DNA of 64,000 nucleotides from Spirillospora albida. Lineage in GTDB: Bacteria > Actinomycetota > Actinomycetes > Streptosporangiales > Streptosporangiaceae. Both the position numbers and the translations under genes were made by a program. Every line of letters begins with the position of its first letter. Within the stretch, counting starts at the first letter, position 1. The DNA lies in contig NZ_JOFJ01000001.1 in assembly GCF_000718255.1 (NCBI RefSeq), positions 124,001 to 188,000 of the forward strand, given 5' to 3'. Under the pieces are notes generated by a model. That model made no database searches and was not told the DNA's origin. It was given only the letters and a program-made list of their open reading frames with translations. Positions 7,654 through 17,400 of the stretch are shown here, in pieces.

Positions 7654-8445
7654 ATGCGCGGCTCAGAAATGTCACAGGCAACGACGACCCTGTCAGCCTG
7701 CATGACTTCACAAAGCGTCAAGTCGCCCTGAACCTGCTGAAGCAGGGCCTCACGATTCATGAGGTATGCCGGCAGACCGGCATACCGCCATCAACGGTCG
7801 GAAACTGGAAGGCCGCTCTCTCGGCAGGGACGCCCGAACCGAGAAAGCGCTGCCCGCGGTGCGACGGCCGGGAACTCGCCCGCCAGCCCTACGCCTATCT
7901 TCTCGGGCTCTATCTCGGTGACGGCCACATCGCGCGCACACATCGAGAAGGGGTCTACCGATTCGAGATCGCCTGCAACAACGCCCAGCCCGGCCTGATC
8001 GAACGTGCAGCCGAGACCATCGCCGAAGTGATGCCGGAACTCAAGGTGGGGCGCCGCGCAAGTCCCGGCTGCACCAATGTCGGGGCGTACTCCAAGCACT
8101 GGCCATGCCTGTTCCCGCAGCACGGACCGGGCATGAAGCACACACGAAAGATCGAGCTCGCACCCTGGCAGCAGGAGATCGTCGACGAGTTCACCGAGGA
8201 CTTCGTCCGCGGGCTCGTCCACTCGGACGGTTGCCGCGGCATGAACCGGGTGCGGCGGCCCCTCAAGAACGGCGATCACTGGTACGAGTATCCCCGGTAC
8301 CTCTTCACGAACGTGTCGCTCGACATTCAGCGGATCTTCACGGATGCGCTCGACCGGCTCGGCATCCCCTGGAAACAGATGCATCTCTGTCGCGCGGCGG
8401 GATGCCGTGGCGCGGCTGGATGAGTTCGTGGGGCCGAAGTACTGA
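7654..8445 (+). pseudogene. broken HTH / LAGLIDADG-like protein gene next to tRNA-Leu
   Basis: In the frame of 7653 a continuous reading gives an HTH segment (TIHEVCRQTGIPPSTVGNWK), a zinc-ribbon half (CPRC) and two LAGLIDADG-like motifs, YLLGLYLGDGHI and, about 110 residues later, FVRGLVHSDGCR. The block SKHWPCLFPQHGPG between them belongs to a common actinobacterial family of unknown function. Two lesions are visible. No ATG, GTG or TTG precedes the HTH in frame; the ATGs at 7654 and 7669 are in another frame that stops after 25 codons. At about 8380-8388 the frame shifts: the family's ending (SVARRDAVARLDEFVGPKY) is found intact in the next frame, ending with TGA at 8443. A 131-aa remnant (8028-8423) remains open. 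Confidence 0.75.
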
Positions 8446-8540
8446 CGGGAGGGCCGTCCGGCCGTCGTGCCGGTTTACCGGGTGGCCGGAGCGAGTTCCA
8501 AATGAGATCGCACGGTGACGCGGGGGCGGCATGCGGATGG

Positions 8541-8572
8541 CCGGGCACGGAACGTGAGATGTCCGTGCCCGG
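8541..8572 (-). terminator. terminator hairpin of pyk
   Basis: A perfect 11-bp stem (8541-8551 with 8562-8572) with a 10-nt loop lies 17 bp past the pyk stop on the minus strand. There is no T-run. The rest of the gap back to 8445 shows no gene. Confidence 0.75.
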
Positions 8573-8588
8573 TCGGGTGGTGCGGCGG

Positions 8589-10019
8589 TCAGTGCGGGCT
8601 GGAGATCGTGTCGCCGATCGAGTGGACGCGCAGGGCGTTCGTGGAGCCCGCGGTGCCGGGGGGCGAGCCGGCGACGATCACGACGCGGTCGCCCTTCTGG
8701 CAGCGTCCGATCTCCAGCATGGCCTGCTCGACCTGGCGGACCATGTCGTCGGTGTGGTCCACGTGCGGGACGATGAACGTCTCGACGCCCCAGACGTGCG
8801 CCAGCCGGCCGCGGATCGCCGGGACGGACGTGAACGCCAGCAGCGGGATCGGCGACCGGTAGCGGGAGAGGCGGCGGGCCGTCTCGCCGGACATCGTGAA
8901 CGCGACGAGGGCCTCGGCCCCGACGATGGCGCCCACCTCGGCGGCGGCGCGCGCGATGGCGCCGCCGACGGTCTCGGGGACGCGCTCGAGGGTGTGGGTC
9001 GCCTCCAGGGCGGCCTGCTCGGCGGTCTCGACGATGCGGCTCATCGTCCGGACGGACTCGATGGGGTACTGGCCGACGCTGGTCTCGCCGGAGAGCATGA
9101 CGGCGTCGGCGCCCTCGAACACGGCGTTGGCGACGTCGGAGGTCTCGGCGCGGGTGGGGCGGGGCGCGGAGATCATGGATTCGAGCATCTGCGTCGCGAC
9201 GATGACCGGGCGGGCCTTCTCGCGGCAGAGCTCGATGGCGCGCTTCTGGACGATGGGGACCTGTTCGAGGGGCAGCTCGACGCCGAGGTCGCCGCGGGCG
9301 ACCATGATCCCGTCGAAGGCGGCGACGATCTCGGGGAGCTCGTCGACGGCCTGCGGTTTCTCGATCTTGCCGATGAGGGGGACGCGGACGCCCTCCTCCT
9401 CCATGATCTGGTAGCAGATGTCGGCGTCGGCCGGGGTGCGGACGAAGGAGAGGGCGACCATGTCGACGCCGAGGCGCAGGGCCCAGCGGAGGTCGGTCTC
9501 GTCCTTCTCGGTGAGGGCGGGGACGGAGACGGGGACGCCGGGGAGGTTGAGGCCCTTGTTGTCGGAGACCATTCCGCCGACGGTGACCGTGGTGTGGACG
9601 CGGGGGCCGTCGACCTCGGTGACCTGGAGGGCGACGCGGCCGTCGTCGATGAGGACGGAGTCGCCGGGGCCGACGTCGCCGGGAAGGCCCTGGTAGGTGG
9701 TGGAGACCTCGCGGCGGGTTCCGGGGACGTCGTCGGTGGTGATGGTGAAGTCGTCGCCGAGGGTGAGGCGGACGGGGCCGTCGGGGAAGCGCCCGATGCG
9801 GATCTTGGGGCCTTGCAGGTCGGCCAGGATGCCGACGCCGCGGCCGGCGGCGTCGGCGGCGGCTCGGATGCGGTGGTAGACCTCTTCGTGGGCGGCGTGC
9901 TCGCCGTGGCTCATGTTGAGCCGGGCGACGTCGACGCCCGCGTCGATGAGGGCTTTGATCTGGTCCGGGCTGGAGCAGGCCGGGCCGATGGTACTGACGA
10001 TCTTCGCTCGACGGGTCAC
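8589..10019 (-). CDS. pyk: pyruvate kinase
   Basis: 476-aa glycolytic enzyme that converts phosphoenolpyruvate and ADP to pyruvate and ATP. Visible landmarks are KIVSTIGPACSSPDQIKALI at the start, RLNMSHGEH (substrate and K+ binding), LIGKIEKPQAVDEL with the catalytic Lys, ARGDLGVELPLEQV, and ATQMLESMISAPRPTRAE near the nucleotide site. The length equals the bacterial family (470-480 aa). The GTG at 10019 lies 6 nt after a TACGGT -10 hexamer, so the mRNA is probably leaderless. No effector-site anomaly could be judged. Confidence 0.96.
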   Translation of the reverse strand: MTRRAKIVSTIGPACSSPDQIKALIDAGVDVARLNMSHGEHAAHEEVYHRIRAAADAAGRGVGILADLQGPKIRIGRFPDGPVRLTLGDDFTITTDDVPGTRREVSTTYQGLPGDVGPGDSVLIDDGRVALQVTEVDGPRVHTTVTVGGMVSDNKGLNLPGVPVSVPALTEKDETDLRWALRLGVDMVALSFVRTPADADICYQIMEEEGVRVPLIGKIEKPQAVDELPEIVAAFDGIMVARGDLGVELPLEQVPIVQKRAIELCREKARPVIVATQMLESMISAPRPTRAETSDVANAVFEGADAVMLSGETSVGQYPIESVRTMSRIVETAEQAALEATHTLERVPETVGGAIARAAAEVGAIVGAEALVAFTMSGETARRLSRYRSPIPLLAFTSVPAIRGRLAHVWGVETFIVPHVDHTDDMVRQVEQAMLEIGRCQKGDRVVIVAGSPPGTAGSTNALRVHSIGDTISSPH

Positions 10020-10025
10020 GACACA

Positions 10026-10031
10026 ACCGTA
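10026..10031 (-). promoter_or_regulatory. probable -10 element of pyk (leaderless)
   Basis: TACGGT on the minus strand ends 6 nt before the pyk GTG with no ribosome binding site between. It fits the TANNNT consensus. Confidence 0.5.
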
Positions 10032-10093
10032 CTTAGTTACCGGTGCGTACGGAGATTCGTGCAGGTGACGGTCGCCGCGCGTTCACCGTTGGT

Positions 10094-10627
10094 CTAGACC
10101 ATCGTCTTCTGGACCGCCTGGCAGAAGGACTCGAGGTCGTCCGGCTTCCGGCTGGTGACGAGGACGTTGGGGCCGCCCTCGCAGATCTTGACCTCCTCGT
10201 CCACCCATGTCGCGCCGGCGTTGCGCAGGTCCGTCCGCAGGCTGGGCCAGGAGGTCACGGTGCGGTCGCGGACCACGTCGGCCTCGATGAGCGTCCAGGG
10301 AGCGTGGCAGATGGCGGCGACGGGCTTGCCGGCGTCGAAGAACGCCTTGACGAAGGCGACGGCGGCGGGCTCGGTGCGCAGGAGGTCGGGGTTGGCGACG
10401 CCGCCTGGGAGGACGAGCCCGTCGTAGTCCGCGGGCGACGCGTCGGCCGCGGTGGCGTGGACCTCGAAGGTGTCGCCCTTGTCGAGGTGGTTGAACGCCT
10501 GGATCTCCCCGGATTCGGTGGAGATGAGACGGGGGGTGCCGCCGGCCTGCTCGACGGCCTTCCACGGTTCGGTGAGCTCGATCTGCTCGGTTCCTTCGGG
10601 GGCGCAGAGGAACGCGATCGTGGCCAT
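10094..10627 (-). CDS. DJ-1/PfpI family protein (YhbO/PfpI-like)
   Basis: 177-aa member of the DJ-1/PfpI class I glutamine-amidotransferase-like fold. The nucleophile elbow is VAAICHAPW, with Cys107 and His108. The acidic partner would be Glu in the N-terminal segment, and DYDGLVLPGG is the strand before the oxyanion region. Members are described as stress-induced proteases, chaperones or deglycases of methylglyoxal adducts. Which activity applies here cannot be told. It is transcribed divergently from the AraC-type regulator at 10690, with 62 bp between, so that regulator may act on it. That link is inference. Confidence 0.88.
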   Translation of the reverse strand: MATIAFLCAPEGTEQIELTEPWKAVEQAGGTPRLISTESGEIQAFNHLDKGDTFEVHATAADASPADYDGLVLPGGVANPDLLRTEPAAVAFVKAFFDAGKPVAAICHAPWTLIEADVVRDRTVTSWPSLRTDLRNAGATWVDEEVKICEGGPNVLVTSRKPDDLESFCQAVQKTMV

Positions 10628-10689
10628 GGCTTCCTCTCTCTCGGTCGTCGTCCTCCCCTGCCCGCGCGGGCGGATGGTATGCAGGTGAG

Positions 10690-11370
10690 GTGGATCGGAC
10701 CTATCGGGAGTGGCCGGAGGCGGGGCCGGTGCGCTCGTGGGAGGCGGCGCTCCCGGCGGGCGCGGCGCCGTTCGTCCAGCGTGTGGTGCCGGACGGGTGC
10801 GCCGATCTGATGTGGCTCGACGGCGGGCTGGTCGTCGCCGGGCCGGACACGGGGCCGATGCCCTCGCTGATGCGCCCGGGTGCGCGGGTGGGGGGCGTGC
10901 GGTTCGGGCCCGGGGCGGCGTCCGCGGTGCTGGGTGTGCCCGCGGACGCGCTGCGGGACGCGCGCGTGCCGTTGCGGGAGCTGTGGGGTGCGGAGGCGGA
11001 CCGGCTGGCGGAGCGGGTGGCGGGCGCGGCGGACCGCCGGATCGCGCTGGTCACGGCGGTCGCGGCGCGGGTGCGGCCGGTGGACCCGCTGGACGCGGCG
11101 GTGGTGGCGGGGCTGGCCCGGGGCACGGTCCGGCAGGTGGCGGACGAGGTGGGGCTGAGTGAGCGGCAGCTGCGGCGGCGGTCCCTCGCGGCGTTCGGTT
11201 ACGGGCCGAAGACGCTGCAGCGGGTGCTGCGCTTCCAGCGGGCGCTGGGGCTGGCGCGTGCGGGGGTTCCGCTGGCGGACGTGGCGTACCGGGCGGGCTA
11301 TGCCGACCAGGCGCACCTGGCGAACGAGGTGCGCGCGCTGGGCGGCGCGCCGATCCGCGCGTTGCTGTGA
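10690..11370 (+). CDS. AraC-family transcriptional regulator
   Basis: 226-aa protein from GTG 10690. The N-terminal half (to about residue 130) resembles the small beta-barrel sensing domain found in DUF6597-type AraC proteins: VVPDGCADLMWLDGG, then RFGPGAASAVLGVPADALRD. The C-terminal half has the two AraC helix-turn-helix motifs, VRQVADEVGLSERQLRRRSL and PLADVAYRAGYADQAHLANE. It lies divergent to the DJ-1 gene and tail-to-tail (6 bp) with the next gene. Ligand and targets unknown. Confidence 0.85.
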   Translation: MDRTYREWPEAGPVRSWEAALPAGAAPFVQRVVPDGCADLMWLDGGLVVAGPDTGPMPSLMRPGARVGGVRFGPGAASAVLGVPADALRDARVPLRELWGAEADRLAERVAGAADRRIALVTAVAARVRPVDPLDAAVVAGLARGTVRQVADEVGLSERQLRRRSLAAFGYGPKTLQRVLRFQRALGLARAGVPLADVAYRAGYADQAHLANEVRALGGAPIRALL

Positions 11371-11376
11371 GGACCC

Positions 11377-12246
11377 TCAGGTCTTGAGGCGCCCGTACGC
11401 GCGCAGGGTCCTGAGTTGCTCGACGGTGGTGAAGCCGCGCCATTCGGGGCGGGTGATGGGCGTCCAGATGGGGAAGGCGACGTCCCATCCGCCGTCGTCG
11501 TGGCGGGCGGCGATGAGGGCGTCGAGGGCGGTGTCGACGGCGTCGGGAGCGAGGAGGCGTCCGCCGAAGCCGCCGGGTGCGGGAGCGTAGTCGAGGGGTG
11601 TGTGGTGGTCGGCGGTTCCCTCGGCGGCTGCGCGGGCCAGGGCGTCCCGGACGCGGCTGAAGGCGGCTTCCGCGCGGTCCCGGTCGGGGACGTGGTCGAG
11701 GAACGTCAGCACGGACAGCGCGTCGTAGGGACCGAGATCGAGGTCGCCGCGTTCGAGGTGCCGCCAGCAGAAGTCCGTGGCGGTGGCGAGCCAGGGGTGG
11801 CGGGATCCGGCGCGGTGGAGCATCCCGGCGAGGGTGCCGGTGGGGTTGATGGCGCCGGGAGGGTCGTCGGGCGTCTGCCACCAGGGTGCGTGCGGGGCGT
11901 GCCGGACGGTAGGCAGGACGAACGGAACGCCGCCGTCCGGTGCGGTGACGGACGCCAGCCAGTCGGCGACGCGGCTGACGGCGGGGTCGTCGTCCGCACC
12001 CGCCTCGTGGAGGAACTGGAGGGCGTGCTGAGCGGGGACGGGCTGGCTGTCCTCACCCCGCAGGTCGGGTTCGAGGGCGTGGCCGTATCCGCCGTCGGGG
12101 TTCTCGTAGGCGCGGAGGGCGGCGAGGAGGGGGCCGGGCGGCGCGCCGAGGAAGTGGAGGGCGAAGCGGTGCCGGTCGATGAGGCGGCCGTTGCTGCGAA
12201 GGAAGTCCCGGGCCAGGTCCAGGTCGGTGGCGTCGAGTATGCGCAT
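11377..12246 (-). CDS. prenyltransferase/squalene-oxidase repeat (alpha-toroid) protein
   Basis: 289-aa protein with repeated G-G-Y/W motifs typical of alpha/alpha-toroid folds: ENPDGGYGHALEPDLRG near 48, APDGGVPFVLP near 100 and DDGGWDVAFPIW near 255. Similar stand-alone actinobacterial proteins are annotated as prenyltransferase-like. No DXDD cyclase motif was seen, so a terpene cyclase activity is not supported. The ATG at 12246 follows TAGCGT by 6 nt (leaderless). The protein has no signal peptide. Function unknown. Confidence 0.7.
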   Translation of the reverse strand: MRILDATDLDLARDFLRSNGRLIDRHRFALHFLGAPPGPLLAALRAYENPDGGYGHALEPDLRGEDSQPVPAQHALQFLHEAGADDDPAVSRVADWLASVTAPDGGVPFVLPTVRHAPHAPWWQTPDDPPGAINPTGTLAGMLHRAGSRHPWLATATDFCWRHLERGDLDLGPYDALSVLTFLDHVPDRDRAEAAFSRVRDALARAAAEGTADHHTPLDYAPAPGGFGGRLLAPDAVDTALDALIAARHDDGGWDVAFPIWTPITRPEWRGFTTVEQLRTLRAYGRLKT

Positions 12247-12252
12247 GGGTCC

Positions 12253-12258
12253 ACGCTA
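12253..12258 (-). promoter_or_regulatory. probable -10 element of the toroid-protein gene
   Basis: TAGCGT on the minus strand lies 6 nt before ATG 12246. It is the same hexamer and near-same spacing as upstream of 856. Confidence 0.45.
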
Positions 12259-12318
12259 GGGCGCCGCCGTGGCGCGGGCTTGCAGGAATCGGACGTCACA
12301 GGGTGTTCGCGCGGGTGG

Positions 12319-12894
12319 TCAGCGGGCGCCGGGCCAGGGGCCGGGTGGGCGGTGCGGGAGGGCGGCGGTGGTGGTGGTGACGTCATGGACGCGGAAGCCG
12401 CGCGCCTGGTAGTTGGCGAGTGCGGCGGGGCCGTCGGTGGAGCGGGTGGAGACGCCGACGCGCGCGGTGGGCTTGCGGTCGTCCCAGCGGGTCGCGAGGT
12501 CCCAGGCGCGGGCGGTGGCGACGGTGAGGAGGTGGCCGCCGAGGCCCTGGCCGGTGAAGGCGGGCAGGAGCCCGAAGCAGGTGATCTCGACGAGGCCGCC
12601 GGGGCGCGGGTCGAGTTCGGCGTACCCGGCGGGGGTGCCGCGGACGTGCGCGACCCAGGTCTCGACGCCGGGCCGCGACAGCCAGCCGGCCCATTGGTCG
12701 CGGGTCCAGGCGAGGCGGTCCGTCCAGTACCAGTCGCCGCCGACGGCGGTGTAGAGGTAGCGGCCGAACTCGGGGCTGGGGATCTCGGCGCGGACGATCG
12801 CGGCCGGGGTGCCGGGGGCGCGGGCGGGCCGCAGGTCGGACGGGTCGAGCTGCTCGAGGTACCAGGTGGTGACGTCGGTCCGCCGGATCGGCAT
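12319..12894 (-). CDS. GNAT-family N-acetyltransferase
   Basis: 191-aa acetyl-CoA-dependent transferase. The central strand GYAELDPRPGGLVEITCFGL leads into motif A, LLPAFTGQGLGGHLLTVATA, the pyrophosphate-binding loop (Q-G-L-G-G). The later GPAALANYQARGFRVHDV is the typical C-terminal motif B. The start ATG 12894 is preceded by AAAAGGA, a reasonable ribosome binding site. The acceptor substrate is unknown. It lies just past gltD on the same strand but is separated from it by a strong terminator. Confidence 0.85.
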   Translation of the reverse strand: MPIRRTDVTTWYLEQLDPSDLRPARAPGTPAAIVRAEIPSPEFGRYLYTAVGGDWYWTDRLAWTRDQWAGWLSRPGVETWVAHVRGTPAGYAELDPRPGGLVEITCFGLLPAFTGQGLGGHLLTVATARAWDLATRWDDRKPTARVGVSTRSTDGPAALANYQARGFRVHDVTTTTAALPHRPPGPWPGAR

Positions 12895-12920
12895 GGGTCC
12901 TTTTCTGGCCGGGACGAAGC

Positions 12921-12952
12921 CCGCCGTGCCTCCCGGGCGGGAGGCACGGCGG
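12921..12952. terminator. hairpin in the GNAT-gltD gap
   Basis: A 15-bp perfect stem (12921-12935 with 12938-12952) with a minimal loop lies 43 bp past the gltD stop (minus strand) and 26 bp before the GNAT ATG. It would end the gltBD transcript. It also shows that GNAT needs its own promoter or read-through. Confidence 0.75.
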
Positions 12953-12995
12953 ACGGTCGGTTCTTCGGTTCCGGGATCGCTCCCGGGGCTGCCCG

Positions 12996-14459
12996 TCAGG
13001 CCATGGGGCGGGCCGTGGGCGGGATGGGGTAGGGCAGGGCGGTGCGTCCGGTGAGGTGCTCGTCGACGCCGTGCGCGGCGGCGCGGCCCTCGGCGATCGC
13101 CCAGACGATGAGCGACTGGCCGCGGCCCATGTCACCTGCGGCGTAGACGCCGTCCACGGACGTCTTGTAGGACGCGTCGCGGACGACGTTGCCGCGCTGG
13201 TCGAGGTCCACGCCGAGCTGCTCGAGGAGTCCTTCGCGCTGCGGGCCGAGGAAGCCCATGGCGAGGGTGACGAGCTGGGCGGGGATCTCCCGCTCGGTGC
13301 CCTCGATCGGCGCGAAGCCGGTCTCGGGACCGCCGACCTCGACGACCCGGAGGGCGCGGACGGCGCCGTCCTCGTCGCCGAGGAACGCGGTGGTGGAGAC
13401 CGCGTAGACGCGGTCGCCGCCCATGTCGGCGAGTTCCTCGTGGGCGCTCTCCACCTTGAACAGGATGGGGAACGTCGGCCAGGGCTGGCTGCCGGGCCGG
13501 GTCGCCGGGGGCTGCGGCATGATCTCGAGCTGGGTGACCGACGCGGCGCCCTGCCGGATCGCGGTGCCGATGCAGTCGGCGCCGGTGTCGCCGCCGCCGA
13601 TGACGACGACGTGCTTGCCCTCCGCGGTGATGGCGGGCTCGTCGTAGTCGCCCTCCTGCACCTTGTTGGCGAGGGGCAGGTACTCCATGGCCTGATGGAC
13701 GCCCTTGAGCTCGCGTCCGGGGACGGGGAGGTCGCGCCAGGCGGTGGCGCCGCCGGCGAGGACCACCGCGTCGTAGGAGGCGCGGAGCTCGTCGGCGGTG
13801 ATGTCGACGCCGACGTTCACCGAGGTCTTGAAGTCGGTGCCCTCGGCGCGCATCTGGGCGATGCGGCGGTCGAGGTGCCGCTTCTCCATCTTGAACTCGG
13901 GGATGCCGTAGCGCAGGAGCCCGCCGACGCGGTCGGCGCGCTCGTACACCTTGACGTCGTGGCCGGCGCGGGTGAGCTGCTGCGCGGCGGCGAGGCCGGC
14001 GGGCCCGGAGCCGATCACGGCGACCTTCTTGCCCGTCTTCACGGCGGGCGGCTGGGGACGGACCCAGCCCTCGGCGAACGCCCGGTCGATGATCTCGACC
14101 TCGACCCGCTTGATGGTGACCGGGTCCTGGTTGATGCCGAGGACGCAGGCCGCCTCGCACGGGGCGGGGCACAGCCTCCCGGTGAACTCCGGGAAGTTGT
14201 TGGTGGCGTGGAGCCGTTCGATGGCCTCGTGCCAGTCCTTGCGGTAGACGAGGTCGTTCCACTCGGGGATGAGGTTGCCGAGGGGGCAGCCCTGGTGGCA
14301 GAACGGGATGCCGCAGTCCATGCAGCGGCTCGCCTGCTTCTCGAGCCTCTCGTTGCCGAACGTCTCGTAGACCTCGGACCAGCTCTTGATGCGGACGTCG
14401 ACCGGGCGGCGCTTCGGGAGCTCCCGCTGGACGGTCAGGAAACCCTTCGGGTCGGCCAT
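12996..14459 (-). CDS. gltD: glutamate synthase (NADPH) small subunit
   Basis: 487-aa beta subunit of GOGAT. It takes electrons from NADPH through FAD and [4Fe-4S] clusters to GltB. The N-terminal ferredoxin-like part has CMDCGIPFCHQGCPLGNLIP (about 48-67) and CPAPCEAACVLG (about 105). The FAD site is VIGSGPAGLAAAQQL and the NADPH site is VVIGGGDTGADCIGTA. The start ATG 14459 (MADPKGFLTV) is chosen because the conserved GFL.. opening follows directly. The gap from the gltB stop is 17 bp, so the pair is one operon in the order gltB-gltD. Confidence 0.96.
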   Translation of the reverse strand: MADPKGFLTVQRELPKRRPVDVRIKSWSEVYETFGNERLEKQASRCMDCGIPFCHQGCPLGNLIPEWNDLVYRKDWHEAIERLHATNNFPEFTGRLCPAPCEAACVLGINQDPVTIKRVEVEIIDRAFAEGWVRPQPPAVKTGKKVAVIGSGPAGLAAAQQLTRAGHDVKVYERADRVGGLLRYGIPEFKMEKRHLDRRIAQMRAEGTDFKTSVNVGVDITADELRASYDAVVLAGGATAWRDLPVPGRELKGVHQAMEYLPLANKVQEGDYDEPAITAEGKHVVVIGGGDTGADCIGTAIRQGAASVTQLEIMPQPPATRPGSQPWPTFPILFKVESAHEELADMGGDRVYAVSTTAFLGDEDGAVRALRVVEVGGPETGFAPIEGTEREIPAQLVTLAMGFLGPQREGLLEQLGVDLDQRGNVVRDASYKTSVDGVYAAGDMGRGQSLIVWAIAEGRAAAHGVDEHLTGRTALPYPIPPTARPMA

Positions 14460-14476
14460 TGTGCAGGTTCCCCCTT

Positions 14477-17400
14477 TCAGCTCTGCGCCGCGGCCATGAC
14501 GGCCTCGTCGACGTCGCGTCCCTCGGCCTCGGCCTGGGCCATGGCCTCCAGGACGCGGCGGTAGTCGCGCGGCATGATCTTGGTGAAGCGGGCGGCGGCG
14601 GTGTCCCAGTCGGCGAGGAGCCGGGCGGCGACCTCCGAGCCGGTCTCGGCGCGGTGGCGTTCCACCAGGGTGCGGACGAACGCCAGGTCCTCGTCGGTGA
14701 GCGCCTCCAGGTCGACCATCTCGCCGTTGACCCGCTCGGGTACGAGGTCGAGGACGTAGGCGACGCCGCCGGACATGCCGGCCGCGATGTTGCGCCCGGT
14801 GGGTCCGAGGATGAGGGCGCGGCCGCCGGTCATGTACTCGCAGGCGTGGTCGCCGGCGCCCTCGACGACGGCGGTGGCACCGGAGTTGCGGACGCAGAAC
14901 CGCTCCCCGACGACGCCGCGGGCGAACAGCTCGCCGGAGGTGGCGCCGTACAGGATGACGTTGCCGCCGATGATCTGCTCTTCGGCCTTGAAGACCGCGT
15001 CGGCGGGCGGGCGCAGGGTGATGCGCCCGCCGGACAGGCCCTTGCCGACGTAGTCGTTGGCGTCGCCGGTGAGGCGGAGGGTGATCCCGCGGGGCATGAA
15101 CGCGCCGAAGGAGTTGCCCGCCGACCCGGTGAAGGTGATGTCGATGGTGTCGTCGGGGAGTCCCTCGCCGCCCCACCTCTTGGTGAGCTCGTGGCCGAGC
15201 ATCGTCCCCACGGTGCGGTTGACGTTGCGGATCGGCAGGTCGAGGGTCACCTTGTCGCCGTAGGCGAGGGCGCCCTCGGCGAGCTGGATGAGGGTGTTGT
15301 CGAGGGCCTTCTCCAGCCCGTGGTCCTGGACGGTGACGCACCGCAGCTCGCCGGCGGTCTCCGGGACGTGCAGGATCGGGGTGAGGTCGAGCCCGGACGC
15401 CTTCCAGTGGTCGACGGCCTCGTGGGCGTCGATCATCTCGACGCGCCCGATCGCCTCGTCCAGGGTGCGGAAGCCGAGGGCCGCGAGGTACTCGCGGACC
15501 TCCTCGGCGATGAACTCGAAGAAGTTGACGACGAACTCGGGCTTGCCGGAGAACCGCTCCCGCAGGACGGGGTTCTGGGTGGCGACGCCGACCGGGCAGG
15601 TGTCGAGGTGGCAGACCCGCATCATGATGCAGCCCGACACGACGAGCGGCGCGGTCGCGAAGCCGTACTCCTCGGCGCCGAGGAGGGCGGCGACGACGAC
15701 GTCCCGGCCGGTCTTCATCTGCCCGTCGGTCTGCACGACGATGCGGTCGCGCAGGCCGTTGAGCAGCAGCGTCTGCTGGGTCTCGGCGAGGCCGAGCTCC
15801 CAGGGCGCGCCGGCGTGCTTGAGGGACGTCAGCGGGGACGCGCCGGTGCCGCCGTCGTGGCCGGAGATCAGCACGACGTCGGCGTGCGCCTTGGACACGC
15901 CGGCCGCGACGGTCCCGACGCCGACCTCGGCGACCAGCTTCACGTGGACCCGCGCCGCCGGGTTGGCGTTCTTCAGGTCGTGGATGAGCTGGGCGAGGTC
16001 CTCGATCGAGTAGATGTCGTGGTGCGGCGGCGGCGAGATCAGGCCCACGCCCGGGGTGGAATGCCGGGTCTTGGCGACCCAGGGGTAGACCTTGTGGCCG
16101 GGCAGCTGCCCGCCCTCGCCGGGCTTGGCGCCCTGCGCCATCTTGATCTGGATGTCGTCGGCGTTGGTGAGGTACTCGGAGGTGACGCCGAACCGTCCGG
16201 ACGCGACCTGCTTGATCGCGCTGCGGCGCAGGTCGCCGTTCTCGTCCGGGGTGAAGCGCCGCGGGTCCTCGCCGCCCTCGCCGGTGTTGGACTTGCCTCC
16301 GAGGCGGTTCATCGCGATGGCGAGGGTCTCGTGCGCCTCGGCGGAGATGGAGCCGTACGACATGGCGCCGGTGGAGAACCGCTTGACGATCTCCGATACG
16401 GGCTCGACCTCGTCGATCGGGACCGGCGGCCGGGCGCCCTCCTTGAGCTTGAACAGCCCGCGGAGGGTCATGAGCCGCTCCGCCTGGGAGTCCACCTTGG
16501 CGGTGTACTCCTTGAAGATCTCGTAGCGGCGGGTGCGGGTGGCGTGCTGGAGCTTGAACACCGTGTCCGGGTTGAACAGGTGCGGCTCGCCCTCGCGGCG
16601 CCACTGGTACTCGCCGCCGACCTCGAGGGTGCGGTGCGCGAGCTCGTTGCCGCCGGCCGGGTAGGCGCGGCGGTGCCGCTCGGCGACCTCGCGGGCGAGG
16701 ACGTCGAAGCCGACGCCGCCGAGCCGGGAGGTGGTGCCGGTGAAGGCGCGGGCCACGACGTCCTGGCCGAGGCCGATGGCCTCGAAGATCTGCGCGCCGG
16801 TGTAGGACGCGACCGTGGACACGCCGATCTTCGACATGACCTTCAGGACGCCCTTGCCGTACGCCTTCACGAGGTTGCGGACGGCCTTGCCGGGGTCGAC
16901 GTCGCGGATGACGCCGCCGCGGACGAGGTCCTCGACGGTCTCGATGGCGAGGTAGGGGTTGATCGCGGACGCGCCGTACCCGATGAGCAGCGCCATGTGG
17001 TGGCACTCGCGGGCCTCGCCGGTCTCGACGACCAGGCCGACCTTCGTCCGGGACTTCTCCCGGATCAGGTGGTGGTGGACGGCGCCGGTGAGGAGCAGCG
17101 CGGGGACGGCCGCGCGGGCCGAGTCGGCGCCGCGGTCCGACAGGACGATGACGCGGGCGCCGGCCTCGATGGCGCGGGACACCTCGGAGCAGATCTCCTC
17201 GAGGCGGGCCTCCAGGGCCTCTCCCCCGCCGGCGACGTCGTAGAGGCCGTGGACGACGTGGGCCTGCAGGTGCGGCAGGGACCCCTCGTCGTTGATGTGG
17301 ATGATCTTGGACAGTTCGTCGTTGTCCAGGATCGGGGTCGGCAGGACGAGCCGGCGGCACGAGTCCGGGCCGGGCTCCAGGAGGTTGCCCTCCGGGCCGA

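Noticed and set aside
8028..8423. Intact 131-aa protein as a functional gene
   Set aside because: It starts in the middle of the family domain and ends in a frame-shifted tail; the remaining parts of the domain lie before it and in the next frame.
11377..12246. Terpene cyclase
   Set aside because: The toroid-like repeats are present but the DXDD acid motif is not, and no isoprenoid genes adjoin.
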